From Pseudazoarcus pumilus_A (lineage in GTDB: Bacteria > Pseudomonadota > Gammaproteobacteria > Burkholderiales > Rhodocyclaceae): a stretch of DNA of 21,776 bases. The position numbers and the translations under genes were made by a program. The notes beneath the pieces were generated by a model. The model saw only the letters and a list, made by a program, of their open reading frames with translations. It was not told the DNA's origin and searched no databases. The number at the start of each line of letters is the position of its first letter. Position 1 is the stretch's first letter. The stretch covers positions 1 to 21,776 of the forward strand of contig JAJLLM010000070.1 in assembly GCA_033837965.1 (NCBI GenBank). Direction: 5' to 3'. Below, in pieces: positions 9,297 through 17,596 of this stretch.

Positions 9297-9312
9297 GGTT
9301 TCACGTGAAACA
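9297..9312. promoter_or_regulatory. parS centromere site 2
   Basis: The 16-mer is identical to site 1 (GGTTTCACGTGAAACA); identity extends to 18 bp (9296-9313 against 8486-8503), exactly 810 bp apart. It lies in the 18-nt gap after the TSUP gene and runs into the predicted rsmB start: the GTG at 9305-9307 is the centre of the palindrome. Confidence 0.93.
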
Positions 9313-10633
9313 GAAATCCCGCAATCCCTCAAAGCAGGGAACAGCCTCCGTCCATCTCGCAAGGGATAGCCTTGCCTATGCGCTCCGCCAGGGAGCCGGG
9401 CTGATTGGCAGTGTTCTGCAGGGCAGAAACCTGACCGAAAGCTGGGAAGCTTTACTGGGCGAGCACCCCGAATGGCCCGCTGCCACACGCGGAGCGGTGC
9501 GTGATCTTGCATGGAGCACCCTGCGTGAATACGGCCCAGGCGATGCGGTGCTTGATCGCCTGCTCTCCAAGCCTTTGCCCGACGATGTGCACGCGGTCTT
9601 GTTGCAGGCGATCAATCGCTTGAGGCGCAATCCAGACCGAGCCCACACCACGGTGGATCAGGCTGTACAGGCCGTAGCCTCCATCGTCCCCGGTCTGCGA
9701 GGTGTGGCTAACGGCGTGTTGCGCAACTGTTTGCGCCGCTCCGAAGAGTTCGAGGCGATCATTCAGGCCGATGATTCACTCCGGCTGAGTCATCCCGACT
9801 GGTGGGTAGCCAGAGTGAAATCCGCCTATCCGGATGTCTGGCAGGATGTTCTGTACGCAGGAAACACCCATCCGCCCATGAGCCTGCGGGTGAACCGGCG
9901 GAAGATAGGCCGGGACGACTACCGGCAGCGACTCCAGCAAGCGGGTATCGACACATACCCGATCGGAGAAGACGGTTTGCGGCTGACCCGACCCGTCGGC
10001 GTAGGCGAGCTTCCCGACTTCGAGAGCGGCTTGGTGTCCGTGCAGGATGCCGGCGCACAGCGCGCGGCACAGTTGCTGGACGCACGGCCGGGAGAGCGCG
10101 TACTGGATGCCTGCTCGGCGCCGGGCGGCAAGACCGCACACATTCTTGAACGTGCGGGCGTACACATGACTGCCCTTGATGTGGATCGCAAGCGCCTGGG
10201 CAGGGTGCAGAGCAATCTGGCCCGTCTCGGTTTGCAGGCCGAATGCGTGGTCGGCGATGCGCGCATGCCCGCGTCGTGGTGGAACGGCATGCCGTATGAC
10301 CGCATTCTGGCTGACGTGCCCTGCAGCGCCTCCGGCGTGGTGCGCCGACATCCGGACATCAAGTGGTTGCGCCGCGATGAGGATATCGCCGGCTTTGCCG
10401 CGCAGCAGGCAGCCATCCTTGATGCGCTTTGGCCAAGCCTCGCCCCAGGTGGCACAATGCTGTACGCAACGTGCTCGGTTTTCGACGAAGAGAATGGCGC
10501 GCAGATCGCAGCCTTCTGCGATCGCCACCCCGACGTGGAGAGGCTGCCGCTGGATGGCCGGATGGATCTACAACTGCTGCCGAATGCCGAGCATGACGGC
10601 TTTTATTACGCGTTGCTGCGCAAGACTGCGTGA
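9305..10633 (+). CDS. rsmB: 16S rRNA (cytosine-967-C5)-methyltransferase RsmB
   Basis: RsmB methylates C967 of 16S rRNA with S-adenosylmethionine. The 442-residue product has an N-terminal NusB-like domain (about residues 20-150) and a C-terminal Rossmann methyltransferase. Motifs: VLDACSAPGGKTAHI (SAM-binding motif I), DVPCSASGVVRRHPDIKW (motif IV, C340) and LYATCSVFDEENG (motif VI, nucleophile C390). GTG at 9305 is the only plausible start before the NusB-like domain. It lies inside parS site 2 and has no visible Shine-Dalgarno, so the exact N terminus is uncertain. The 3' end overlaps the next gene by 41 nt. Confidence 0.93.
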   Translation: MKQKSRNPSKQGTASVHLARDSLAYALRQGAGLIGSVLQGRNLTESWEALLGEHPEWPAATRGAVRDLAWSTLREYGPGDAVLDRLLSKPLPDDVHAVLLQAINRLRRNPDRAHTTVDQAVQAVASIVPGLRGVANGVLRNCLRRSEEFEAIIQADDSLRLSHPDWWVARVKSAYPDVWQDVLYAGNTHPPMSLRVNRRKIGRDDYRQRLQQAGIDTYPIGEDGLRLTRPVGVGELPDFESGLVSVQDAGAQRAAQLLDARPGERVLDACSAPGGKTAHILERAGVHMTALDVDRKRLGRVQSNLARLGLQAECVVGDARMPASWWNGMPYDRILADVPCSASGVVRRHPDIKWLRRDEDIAGFAAQQAAILDALWPSLAPGGTMLYATCSVFDEENGAQIAAFCDRHPDVERLPLDGRMDLQLLPNAEHDGFYYALLRKTA

Positions 10634-11186
10634 GCGCCTGCCGGCGCTGGCGCTCGTCTGCCTGCTGGCAGGCGCGTCGCCCGCAGCCCTTGCCGACGCC
10701 TCCGTGCGCTCGGCCGCAATGATCGCGAGCGAAGACGGCTATGTCGTCAATGCCGACTTCCAGCTCGACCTCAACCCCCGCCTTGTCGATGCCCTGCAGC
10801 GTGGCGTTTCCCTGCATTTCACGGTCGAGTTGATCGTCGAGGAGCCGCGCTGGCTGTGGTTCGACAGCACCGTGCTGGAAAATGCCCTGCAGTATCGCCT
10901 CGCCTATCACGCGGTCACCCGCAGCTACCGCCTGTCCTTCGGTGGGCTGCACCGCACTTTTGACAGCCTCGACGCAGCCTTGCGGACGATGACCCGCGTG
11001 CGCAACTGGTACGTCATGCCCTACGAGGCCATCACCGAAGGCGCCGAGTACCGTGCTTCCCTGCGCATACGTCATCAGATCGAACTGTTGCCCAAGCTGC
11101 TGGTGGTGACCGCCACCGGTGGTCGCGAATGGACGCTGGCAACGCCATGGTTGCGCTGGCAGTTCAGCGGAGAGCCGCGGCCATGA
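10593..11186 (+). CDS. secreted DUF4390-family protein
   Basis: This is a 197-residue protein of unknown function that I recognise as DUF4390. The ATG at 10593 lies inside the end of rsmB in another frame. It gives an N terminus with basic residues (RCCARLRERLP), a hydrophobic core (ALALVCLLAGASPAA) and a probable signal-peptidase site near ALADA. A CTG at 10626 would give a shorter signal. The mature part is predicted mainly beta/alpha with WLWFDSTVLENALQYRLAYHAVTRSYRLSFGG. The last bases overlap the kinase start (ATGA), so translation is probably coupled. Export plus linkage to an NtrY-type sensor suggests a periplasmic accessory role, which is inference only. Confidence 0.85.
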   Translation: MTAFITRCCARLRERLPALALVCLLAGASPAALADASVRSAAMIASEDGYVVNADFQLDLNPRLVDALQRGVSLHFTVELIVEEPRWLWFDSTVLENALQYRLAYHAVTRSYRLSFGGLHRTFDSLDAALRTMTRVRNWYVMPYEAITEGAEYRASLRIRHQIELLPKLLVVTATGGREWTLATPWLRWQFSGEPRP

Positions 11187-13321
11187 AGCGCGCCGGTATC
11201 GCCCTGATCCTGGCACTCGCCGCGGTCTCGCTGTTCCTGCTGACTTCGGTCAGCGCCAACCTCGACCTGCTTGGCGGCCTCTTCCCGCAACTACTCGCCA
11301 TCAATGGCGTTGCCGCGGTGATTCTTGCGTCCGTGGTACTCGTGCAGCTGGTGCGTCTGTGGCGCGAGTACCGTGTGCGCAGTTTCGGCTCCCGCATCAA
11401 GTACCGCCTGATGTTGATGTTCGCGCTGATGGCGGTCATTCCCGGCCTCATCCTCTACGCAGTTTCCCTGTTCTTCGTGGTGCGCAGCATCGATTCGTGG
11501 TTTGACGTGCGCGTCGAGCGCGCCCTCGATGGCGGCATCGTGCTGGGGCAGACCGCGCTTGATCACCTGGTCAATCAGGTGGTTGAGCGTGGGCGCGATG
11601 TGGCGATCGAACTCGACGGCAACATCGCAGCCTCGTCCATCCGGCTCAATGCCTTGCGCGAGCGCTCGGGTGTGGCCACGCTGACCCTGCTCGGGCCGGG
11701 CGGACAGTTGGTGACGACGGTCAGCAGCGGTGTCGGCAGTCTGCTTCCTGACCTGCCCAATTCCACGCAGTTGCGCCAGGCGCGTCAGCTGCGTCGTTAT
11801 GCGCAGGTCGAAGCTCGTGATGACGAAAGCATGATGATCCGGGTCGTCGTGCCGATCCAGGATCGCAGCATGCTCGGGGAGCCGCACTATCTGCAGCTGA
11901 CCGAGCCGGTGCCGCCGGCGCTGATGCGCAACGTCGAGGCGGTGCAGGAAGCCCACCGCGAGTACCAGCAGATCGTCATCGGGCGGGACGGACTGAGCCA
12001 GATCTACCTGCTCACCCTGACCCTCACCCTGTTCCTGGCCCTGCTCGGTGCGATTGCCGTCGCCTTCGTGCTGACCCGCCGCCTGGTGGCGCCGCTGCTG
12101 ATCCTCGCCGAGGGCACGCGCGCTGTCGCGCAGGGCGACTTCAGCCCCCGTCGGGCCTTGCCGGCGCGTGACGAACTGGGTGTGCTGACGCAGTCGTTCA
12201 ACCAGATGACGCGCCAGCTCGAAGAAGCGCGCGCGCAGACCGACAAGAGCCGCCATGCGGTGGAAACCGCGAGGGTGTATCTGGAAAGCGTACTCGCCAA
12301 CCTCTCCGCTGGCGTGCTGGCGTTCGGTGAGGATGGTCGCTTGCGCGCCTCCAACCATGGCGCGGTGGACATCCTCGGAGACGCACTGGAAGGCTTCGAG
12401 GATATCCCGCTGTCGCACTGGCCCCGCCTGCACGGCTTCCGTGACGCCCTGTTCGATGGTTTTGCGCGCAACCAGGCGGAATGGCACGAGCAGGTCGAGG
12501 TCGTGCGTGACGGCAATGAGCCGCAGACCCTGCGCATCCACGGTGCCCGCCTGCCGGCGTCCAGCGGCGGCGGCATGGTGGTGGTGTTCGACGACATCTC
12601 CGAGCTGGTGCGCGCGCAGCGGACCGCGGCCTGGGGTGAGGTGGCAAGACGCCTCGCGCACGAGATCAAGAACCCGCTCACGCCGATCCAGCTCTCTGCC
12701 GAGCGGCTGGCCTACAAGCTGGAGAGCCGCCTCGACGAGGATGGTCAGGCCATCCTGCAGCGCGCCACCCGTACCATCGTCAATCAGGTCGAGGCGATGA
12801 AGAACCTCGTCAACGCCTTCCGCGACTATGCAAGGCCGCAGAGCCCGTCGCATGTCCCGGTAGACCTGCACGCACTGGTCGCCGAAGTCCTCGGGCTGTA
12901 CGAGAGCTCACCGCTCAAGGTGCGCTGCGAGTTTGTCCCCGGTGCGCCGCAGGCGGGCGGCGATCCGGCGCAGATCCGGCAGATCATTCATAATCTGTTC
13001 CAGAATTCCGAGGATGCGCTGAGCGGAACGGAGAATGCGCAGGTCACGGTGACCACCCGCGTTGTCGGTGACCGCGTGGAACTGAACTGGCGTGACAATG
13101 GCCCGGGTTTCCCGCCCGAAGTCCTGAGCCGCCCGTTCGAACCGTATTTCACCACCAAGGCCCGTGGTACCGGGCTGGGGCTGGCGATCATGAAGAAGAT
13201 CGTCGACGAGCATGGCGGTGACGTCCAGCTCTCGAACGGAGCGGGGGGCGGCGCCGTCGTCACCGTGAAGTTTCCGCTCGCGGGCGAAAGCATCCCGGAA
13301 CGCAACGCAGAAACGTGGTAA
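11183..13321 (+). CDS. NtrY-like membrane sensor histidine kinase
   Basis: This 712-residue kinase starts at the ATG that overlaps the DUF4390 stop by 4 nt; an upstream in-frame ATG (11129) would fall inside the previous gene. Three membrane segments occupy about residues 3-25, 34-60 and 75-105. An extracytoplasmic region follows, then a fourth segment (about 274-297), HAMP (about 297-350), PAS (about 367-480), HisKA with phospho-acceptor H493 in RRLAHEIKNPLTPIQ, and HATPase with N box HNLFQNSEDAL (N604), DNGPGF and GTGLGLAIMKKIV. The layout is that of NtrY, associated with nitrogen or redox control in other proteobacteria; the signal here is unknown. The partner regulator follows 9 nt downstream. 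Confidence 0.93.
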   Translation: MKRAGIALILALAAVSLFLLTSVSANLDLLGGLFPQLLAINGVAAVILASVVLVQLVRLWREYRVRSFGSRIKYRLMLMFALMAVIPGLILYAVSLFFVVRSIDSWFDVRVERALDGGIVLGQTALDHLVNQVVERGRDVAIELDGNIAASSIRLNALRERSGVATLTLLGPGGQLVTTVSSGVGSLLPDLPNSTQLRQARQLRRYAQVEARDDESMMIRVVVPIQDRSMLGEPHYLQLTEPVPPALMRNVEAVQEAHREYQQIVIGRDGLSQIYLLTLTLTLFLALLGAIAVAFVLTRRLVAPLLILAEGTRAVAQGDFSPRRALPARDELGVLTQSFNQMTRQLEEARAQTDKSRHAVETARVYLESVLANLSAGVLAFGEDGRLRASNHGAVDILGDALEGFEDIPLSHWPRLHGFRDALFDGFARNQAEWHEQVEVVRDGNEPQTLRIHGARLPASSGGGMVVVFDDISELVRAQRTAAWGEVARRLAHEIKNPLTPIQLSAERLAYKLESRLDEDGQAILQRATRTIVNQVEAMKNLVNAFRDYARPQSPSHVPVDLHALVAEVLGLYESSPLKVRCEFVPGAPQAGGDPAQIRQIIHNLFQNSEDALSGTENAQVTVTTRVVGDRVELNWRDNGPGFPPEVLSRPFEPYFTTKARGTGLGLAIMKKIVDEHGGDVQLSNGAGGGAVVTVKFPLAGESIPERNAETW

Positions 13322-13330
13322 AGAGCACAG

Positions 13331-14575
13331 ATGGCGAACATTCTTATCGTCGACGATGAAGTCGGCATCCGCGAACTCCTCTCCGAAATCCTCAGCGACG
13401 AAGGGCACGATGTCGTGCTGGCCGAGAACGCCGGCGCTGCGCGTGCGGCGCGCAACGCCAAACGTCCGGACCTCGTGCTGCTCGACATCTGGATGCCCGA
13501 CACGGACGGCATCACGTTGCTCAAGGAGTGGGCCGCCAACGGTCAGCTGACCATGCCGGTGGTGATGATGTCGGGCCACGGCACCATCGACACCGCAGTC
13601 GAAGCCACCCGCATCGGCGCCATTGATTACCTCGAAAAGCCCATTGCGCTGCAGAAGCTGCTGACTGCCGTCAAACGCGGCCTGCAGCGTCCCAGCGCCA
13701 GCGGACAGCCGGCACCGCTGACACTGGCAGCCTTCCCGCGTTCGGCGCCGTTGCGCGAGTTGCGCAAGCGCCTGCACCAGATTGCCGAAAAATCCCGAGT
13801 ACTGGCGCTGCGAGCCGGGCCCGGCAGCCTGGCCGAGCTGGCTGCGCGCAGTCTCAAGCCGAATGGCTCGCCGTGGCTCGATTTCGCCACCGTCAGTCAT
13901 CCCATCGATCTGACCCAGTTGCAGAACTGCAGCGGCGGGGTGGTGTTCGTCGGCGAACCCGGCAAGCTCACGCGCACGCAGCAGAAGAACCTCGCTTTCG
14001 CGCTGGAGCGGCTCGACCGTTTCAACCTGCATGTGGTGGTCGTAGCCGAGTCCGGCCCCGAGGCGCTGGTCGCCGAAGGTTGGGAAGAGCGGCTGGTGGC
14101 GCGGCTGTTCGAGGTCAGCCTGGTCCCGCCCTCGCTGAGCGACGTGCAGGACGACGTGCCCGAAGTGGCTTCGCAACTGCTGATCCACTTGGTCGAAGCC
14201 GGCGAGGTACCGCGCCGCGTGTTCTCCACGGCGGCCCTCAATGCACTGCGTACGCAGCCCTGGATGGGCGGTTTCGGCGAACTGCGTGCCGCCGTCAAAT
14301 CGCTTGCGCTGGGCACGCTGGAAGAGGAAATCAGCCTGGCTGACGTGCGCCGCGTGTTGCCGGCTCCGGCCGACCACGTGCATTCCATTTCCTTTGATCA
14401 GCCGCTGCGTGAGGCACGCGAGGCCTTCGAGCGGCTGTACTTCGAGCACTATCTGCGCTCGGAGGGCAACAACATGACGCGGATCGCCGAGAAATGCGGT
14501 CTGGAGCGCACCCACCTGTACCGCAAGCTCAAGCAGCTCGGCCTGCAGACCGGCCGCAAGAGCGCCGAGAGCTGA
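13331..14575 (+). CDS. NtrX-like response regulator with degenerate AAA+ domain
   Basis: The product is 414 residues, shorter than typical NtrC/NtrX proteins (about 450-480). The receiver is intact: D8, D9, phospho-acceptor D52 (LVLLDIWMPDTDG), S81 and K103. The central region (about 130-340) still aligns by eye with a sigma-54 activator AAA+ domain, but the key motifs are lost. The Walker A position reads RAGPGSLAEL (161-170) without GK, and the Walker B position reads GGVVFVGEP (202-210) in place of GGTLFLDE. The GAFTGA segment is missing. PWMGGFGELRAAV corresponds to PWPGNVRELRNVV. The C-terminal Fis-type helix-turn-helix (MTRIAEKCGLERTHLYRKLKQLGL, from 382) is good. It therefore probably regulates as a phosphorylated DNA-binding protein without sigma-54 activation. 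Confidence 0.92.
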   Translation: MANILIVDDEVGIRELLSEILSDEGHDVVLAENAGAARAARNAKRPDLVLLDIWMPDTDGITLLKEWAANGQLTMPVVMMSGHGTIDTAVEATRIGAIDYLEKPIALQKLLTAVKRGLQRPSASGQPAPLTLAAFPRSAPLRELRKRLHQIAEKSRVLALRAGPGSLAELAARSLKPNGSPWLDFATVSHPIDLTQLQNCSGGVVFVGEPGKLTRTQQKNLAFALERLDRFNLHVVVVAESGPEALVAEGWEERLVARLFEVSLVPPSLSDVQDDVPEVASQLLIHLVEAGEVPRRVFSTAALNALRTQPWMGGFGELRAAVKSLALGTLEEEISLADVRRVLPAPADHVHSISFDQPLREAREAFERLYFEHYLRSEGNNMTRIAEKCGLERTHLYRKLKQLGLQTGRKSAES

Positions 14576-14621
14576 GCCGGATGGCCGTTTGCGCGCTGCA
14601 CCATGAGGCACGACGCGGGCG

Positions 14622-14627
14622 TACAAT
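14622..14627 (+). promoter_or_regulatory. possible -10 element upstream of trkA
   Basis: TACAAT (5 of 6 to TATAAT) lies 30 nt before the trkA GTG in the 82-nt gap after the response regulator gene. No convincing -35 is found at 16-18 nt. It may give trkAH a promoter of its own besides read-through from the kinase operon. Confidence 0.35.
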
Positions 14628-14657
14628 GCGCGCTTTCGGAACGAGGGTAGCCCGGAA

Positions 14658-16058
14658 GTGAAAATCATCATCCTCGGTGCGGGTCAGGTCGGCACCTCGG
14701 TGGCGGAGAATCTGGTTTCCGAGGCCAACGACATCACGCTGGTCGATTCCAACGCCGAACTGCTCGACACCCTGCGTGACCGCTTCGAGGTCCGCACGGT
14801 CTGCGGTAACGGTGCGTCCCCCTCGGTACTGCGCGACGCCGGCGCTGATGACGCCGACCTGCTCATCGCCGTCACCCAGTCCGACGAAAGCAACCTGTGC
14901 GCCTGCAAGGTGGCGCGCACGCTGTTCAACCTGCCTACCCGCATCGCGCGCCTGCGCTCCGGTGAATTCGTCGATTTCCCGGAACTGCTCTCGAGCGACA
15001 ACTTCGCCGTCGATTTCTCGATCTGTCCGGAGCAGATCGTCACCGACTACATCAAGCGGCTCATCTCCTTCCCCGAAGCGCTGCAGGTGCTCGAGTTCGC
15101 GGATGGCGCCCTGAGCCTGATCGGCGTGCGCGCCTTCGAAGGCGGTCCGCTGGTCGGCCACCCGCTCAAGGCACTGCGCTATCACCTGCCCAACATCGAA
15201 GTGCGCATCGCGGCGATCTACCGCAACGGCGAGGCGTTGATTCCCGAGGGCGACACCATCATCGTGCCGGGCGACGAGGTGTTCTGCCTGGCCGCCACCG
15301 TACACATCCGTCAGGTCATGCGCGAACTGCGCCGCAGTGACCACCCCATGCGCCGCATCATGATCGCCGGCGGCGGCAACATCGGTTTCCGTCTCGCGCG
15401 CTCGATCGAGCAGGACTACAACGTCAAGCTGCTCGACGTGAGCAAGCGCCGTACCGAGATGCTGGCCACCAACCTCGACCGCACGCTGGTGCTCAAGGGC
15501 GATTCGACCGACGAGAAGCTGCTCGAGAACGAAGGCATCGACGAGATCGACCTGTTCGTTGCGCTGACCAATGACGAGGAGGACAACATCATGTCCGCCT
15601 CGCTCGCCAAACGCATGGGTGCGCGCCGCACGCTGGCGCTGATCAACCGCAAGAGCTACGTCGATCTGGTGCAGGGCGGGCCCATCGACATCGCCATTTC
15701 GCCCGCGCAGATTTCCATCGGTACGCTGCTCGCGCACGTGCGGCGCGGCGACGTGGTGGCGGTGCACAGCCTGCGCCGCGGCGCGGCCGAGGCGCTGGAG
15801 ATCGTCGCGCACGGCACGCCGGCCGAGTCCAAGGTCGTGGGCAAGGCCATCGAGGACATTCCGCTGCCGCGCGGCGTCACCATCGGTGCCATCGTGCGCA
15901 ACGAGATGCGCGACGAGCGCGTGATCCGGCGCGAGGTGATCATGCCGCACCACGACACCGTGATCGAGCAGGACGACCACGTCATCGTGTTCTGCACGCA
16001 CAAGAAGCTCGTGCGCCAGGTCGAGAAGCTGTTCCAGGTGGGATTCACCTTCCTCTGA
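14658..16058 (+). CDS. trkA: Trk potassium uptake regulatory protein TrkA
   Basis: TrkA is the cytosolic nucleotide-binding ring that gates the TrkH potassium channel. The 466-residue protein has the duplicated RCK architecture. The first half has a Rossmann motif G7-A-G-Q-V-G12 and LVDSN; the second half repeats it as AGGGNIG (237-243), each followed by a C-terminal RCK_C domain. The GTG start is preceded by GAGGG 10 nt upstream and gives the canonical KIIILGAGQVG N terminus. trkH begins 1 nt after the stop, so the two are coupled. Length and both dinucleotide-binding motifs are intact. Confidence 0.97.
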   Translation: MKIIILGAGQVGTSVAENLVSEANDITLVDSNAELLDTLRDRFEVRTVCGNGASPSVLRDAGADDADLLIAVTQSDESNLCACKVARTLFNLPTRIARLRSGEFVDFPELLSSDNFAVDFSICPEQIVTDYIKRLISFPEALQVLEFADGALSLIGVRAFEGGPLVGHPLKALRYHLPNIEVRIAAIYRNGEALIPEGDTIIVPGDEVFCLAATVHIRQVMRELRRSDHPMRRIMIAGGGNIGFRLARSIEQDYNVKLLDVSKRRTEMLATNLDRTLVLKGDSTDEKLLENEGIDEIDLFVALTNDEEDNIMSASLAKRMGARRTLALINRKSYVDLVQGGPIDIAISPAQISIGTLLAHVRRGDVVAVHSLRRGAAEALEIVAHGTPAESKVVGKAIEDIPLPRGVTIGAIVRNEMRDERVIRREVIMPHHDTVIEQDDHVIVFCTHKKLVRQVEKLFQVGFTFL

Positions 16059-16059
16059 G

Positions 16060-17517
16060 ATGCGAAGTTTCTACCCCGTCTTCAACGCGCTCGGCCTGAT
16101 CATCATGATCTTCGGCCTGCTCATGGCCGTGCCGCTGAGCATCTCCCACCTGCACGGTGACGAGGCCACCTCGGCGTTTGACCGGGCCATGCTGATCACC
16201 TTCGTCATCGGCGCCGCGATCTGGTTCATCACGCGCGGCAAGAAGCGCGACCTGCGCCCGAGCGACGGCTTCCTGCTGGTGGTGCTGACCTGGCTGGCAT
16301 TGCCGATCTTCGGTGCCATGCCGCTGTACGGTTTCATGCCCGAGATCGGCGTGACCAAGGCCTTCTTCGAGGCCGTCTCGGGCCTGACCGCGACCGGCGC
16401 CACCATCCTCTACCGCATCGACGACCTGCCGGTGGCGATCAACCTGTGGCGCACCTTCATGCACTGGATCGGCGGCATGGGCGTGATCGTGCTGGTGGTG
16501 GCGATCCTGCCGCTGCTCGGTATCGGTGGCCGCCAGCTGTTCAAGGCCGAGGTGCCGACGCCGATGAAGGAGTCGTCGCTGACCCCGCGCATCACCGAAA
16601 CCGCCAAGGGCCTGTGGCTGACCTACATGTTGCTCACCGCGGCGTGCGGTCTGAGCCTGTGGGCGGTCGGCATGGAGCCGTGGGATGCCGTCATTCATGC
16701 CTTTACGGTGGCCGGGCTGGGCGGCTTTTCCAGCAAGGACGATTCGCTCGGGCATTTCCAGAGCCTGCCGATCGAGCTGGTGGTGATCGGCTTCGCCCTG
16801 CTCGCCGGTCTGAACTACGCCACGCACTACCTCGCGCTGGTGCGCCGCTCGCCGCGGCCCTACCTGCACGACCCCGAGATCCCGTTCTACTTCATGGTAC
16901 TGGCAGCCAGCGTGGTCATGATGACCGCCTACCTGATGTACTTCGACAGCACCGCGCATCTGGGCACCACCGTGCGGCAGGTGGCCTTCCAGGTCGTATC
17001 GATCTCCACCTCGCTGGGTCTGGTGACGCATGACTACACCATGTGGCCGGGTTTCCTGCAGCTGTGGCTGCTCTTTCTCGGCAGCTTCATCGCCTGCTCG
17101 GGCTCGACCGGTGGCGGCATCAAGATGATGCGGGCGATCATCCTGTACAAGCAGGCCTATCGCGAGATCGTGCGCTCCTTGCATCCCAACGCCGTGTGTC
17201 CGGTGCGCCTGGGTCACCAGCGCGTGTCCGAGAACATCCTCCATGCCGTGCTCGCCTTCAGCTTCCTGTACATGGTGTCCATCGTCACGCTGACCTTGCT
17301 GATGACCGCGCTTGGCGCCGATCTCGTGACCGGCTTCTCCGCTGTCGTGGCCTGCATCAACAACACCGGCCCGGGCCTGGCCCTGGTCGGTCCGGCCACC
17401 AACTACGCCGGTCTCAACGAGATCCAGATGTGGGTGCTGTCCTTCGCCATGATCCTCGGACGTCTCGAACTGCTCACGCTGCTTGTGGTGCTCACGCCGG
17501 TGTTCTGGCGTCGCTGA
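16060..17517 (+). CDS. trkH: Trk potassium transporter membrane subunit TrkH
   Basis: TrkH is the inner-membrane pore of the Trk potassium uptake system. The 485-residue length matches E. coli TrkH. The protein is strongly hydrophobic and has four membrane-pore-membrane repeats. The four pore loops are seen in order: SGLTATGATIL, AGLGGFSSKDDS, GSTGGGIKMMR and NNTGPGLALVG, each with its filter glycine. The R in GGGIKMMR is part of the region that interacts with the gating loop in this family. The ATG is 1 nt after trkA. The C-terminal VLTPVFWRR is normal. No terminator is visible after the stop. Confidence 0.97.
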   Translation: MRSFYPVFNALGLIIMIFGLLMAVPLSISHLHGDEATSAFDRAMLITFVIGAAIWFITRGKKRDLRPSDGFLLVVLTWLALPIFGAMPLYGFMPEIGVTKAFFEAVSGLTATGATILYRIDDLPVAINLWRTFMHWIGGMGVIVLVVAILPLLGIGGRQLFKAEVPTPMKESSLTPRITETAKGLWLTYMLLTAACGLSLWAVGMEPWDAVIHAFTVAGLGGFSSKDDSLGHFQSLPIELVVIGFALLAGLNYATHYLALVRRSPRPYLHDPEIPFYFMVLAASVVMMTAYLMYFDSTAHLGTTVRQVAFQVVSISTSLGLVTHDYTMWPGFLQLWLLFLGSFIACSGSTGGGIKMMRAIILYKQAYREIVRSLHPNAVCPVRLGHQRVSENILHAVLAFSFLYMVSIVTLTLLMTALGADLVTGFSAVVACINNTGPGLALVGPATNYAGLNEIQMWVLSFAMILGRLELLTLLVVLTPVFWRR

Positions 17518-17527
17518 GTCCGCGGGG

Positions 17528-17556
17528 TCGGCAAGGCGGCCTAAAACCGGGATAAT
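17528..17556 (+). promoter_or_regulatory. sigma-70-like promoter for hemE
   Basis: TCGGCA (17528-17533; 4 of 6 to TTGACA) is separated by 17 nt from GATAAT (17551-17556; 5 of 6 to TATAAT) in the gap between trkH and hemE. Start of transcription near 17563 gives a leader of about 50 nt, which contains the hairpin at 17578-17596. Confidence 0.5.
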
Positions 17557-17577
17557 CGGCCCTTTACGACCGCATCC

Positions 17578-17596
17578 GGCCGCGCCTGCCGCGGCC
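17578..17596 (+). other. GC-only hairpin in hemE leader
   Basis: A perfect 7-bp repeat GGCCGCG (17578-17584) and CGCGGCC (17590-17596) with loop CCTGC. It ends 16 nt before the hemE GTG, just upstream of the AGGA ribosome site (17601-17604). No T-run follows. Confidence 0.55.

Noticed and set aside
8486..9313. 18-bp direct repeats as att sites or transposon ends
   Set aside because: Their palindromic core is the parS consensus, and the segment has no integrase or transposase.
11129..11182. Upstream ATG extension of the histidine kinase
   Set aside because: It lies within the DUF4390 gene; the ATG at 11183 directly begins a typical membrane-segment N terminus and overlaps the previous stop as ATGA.
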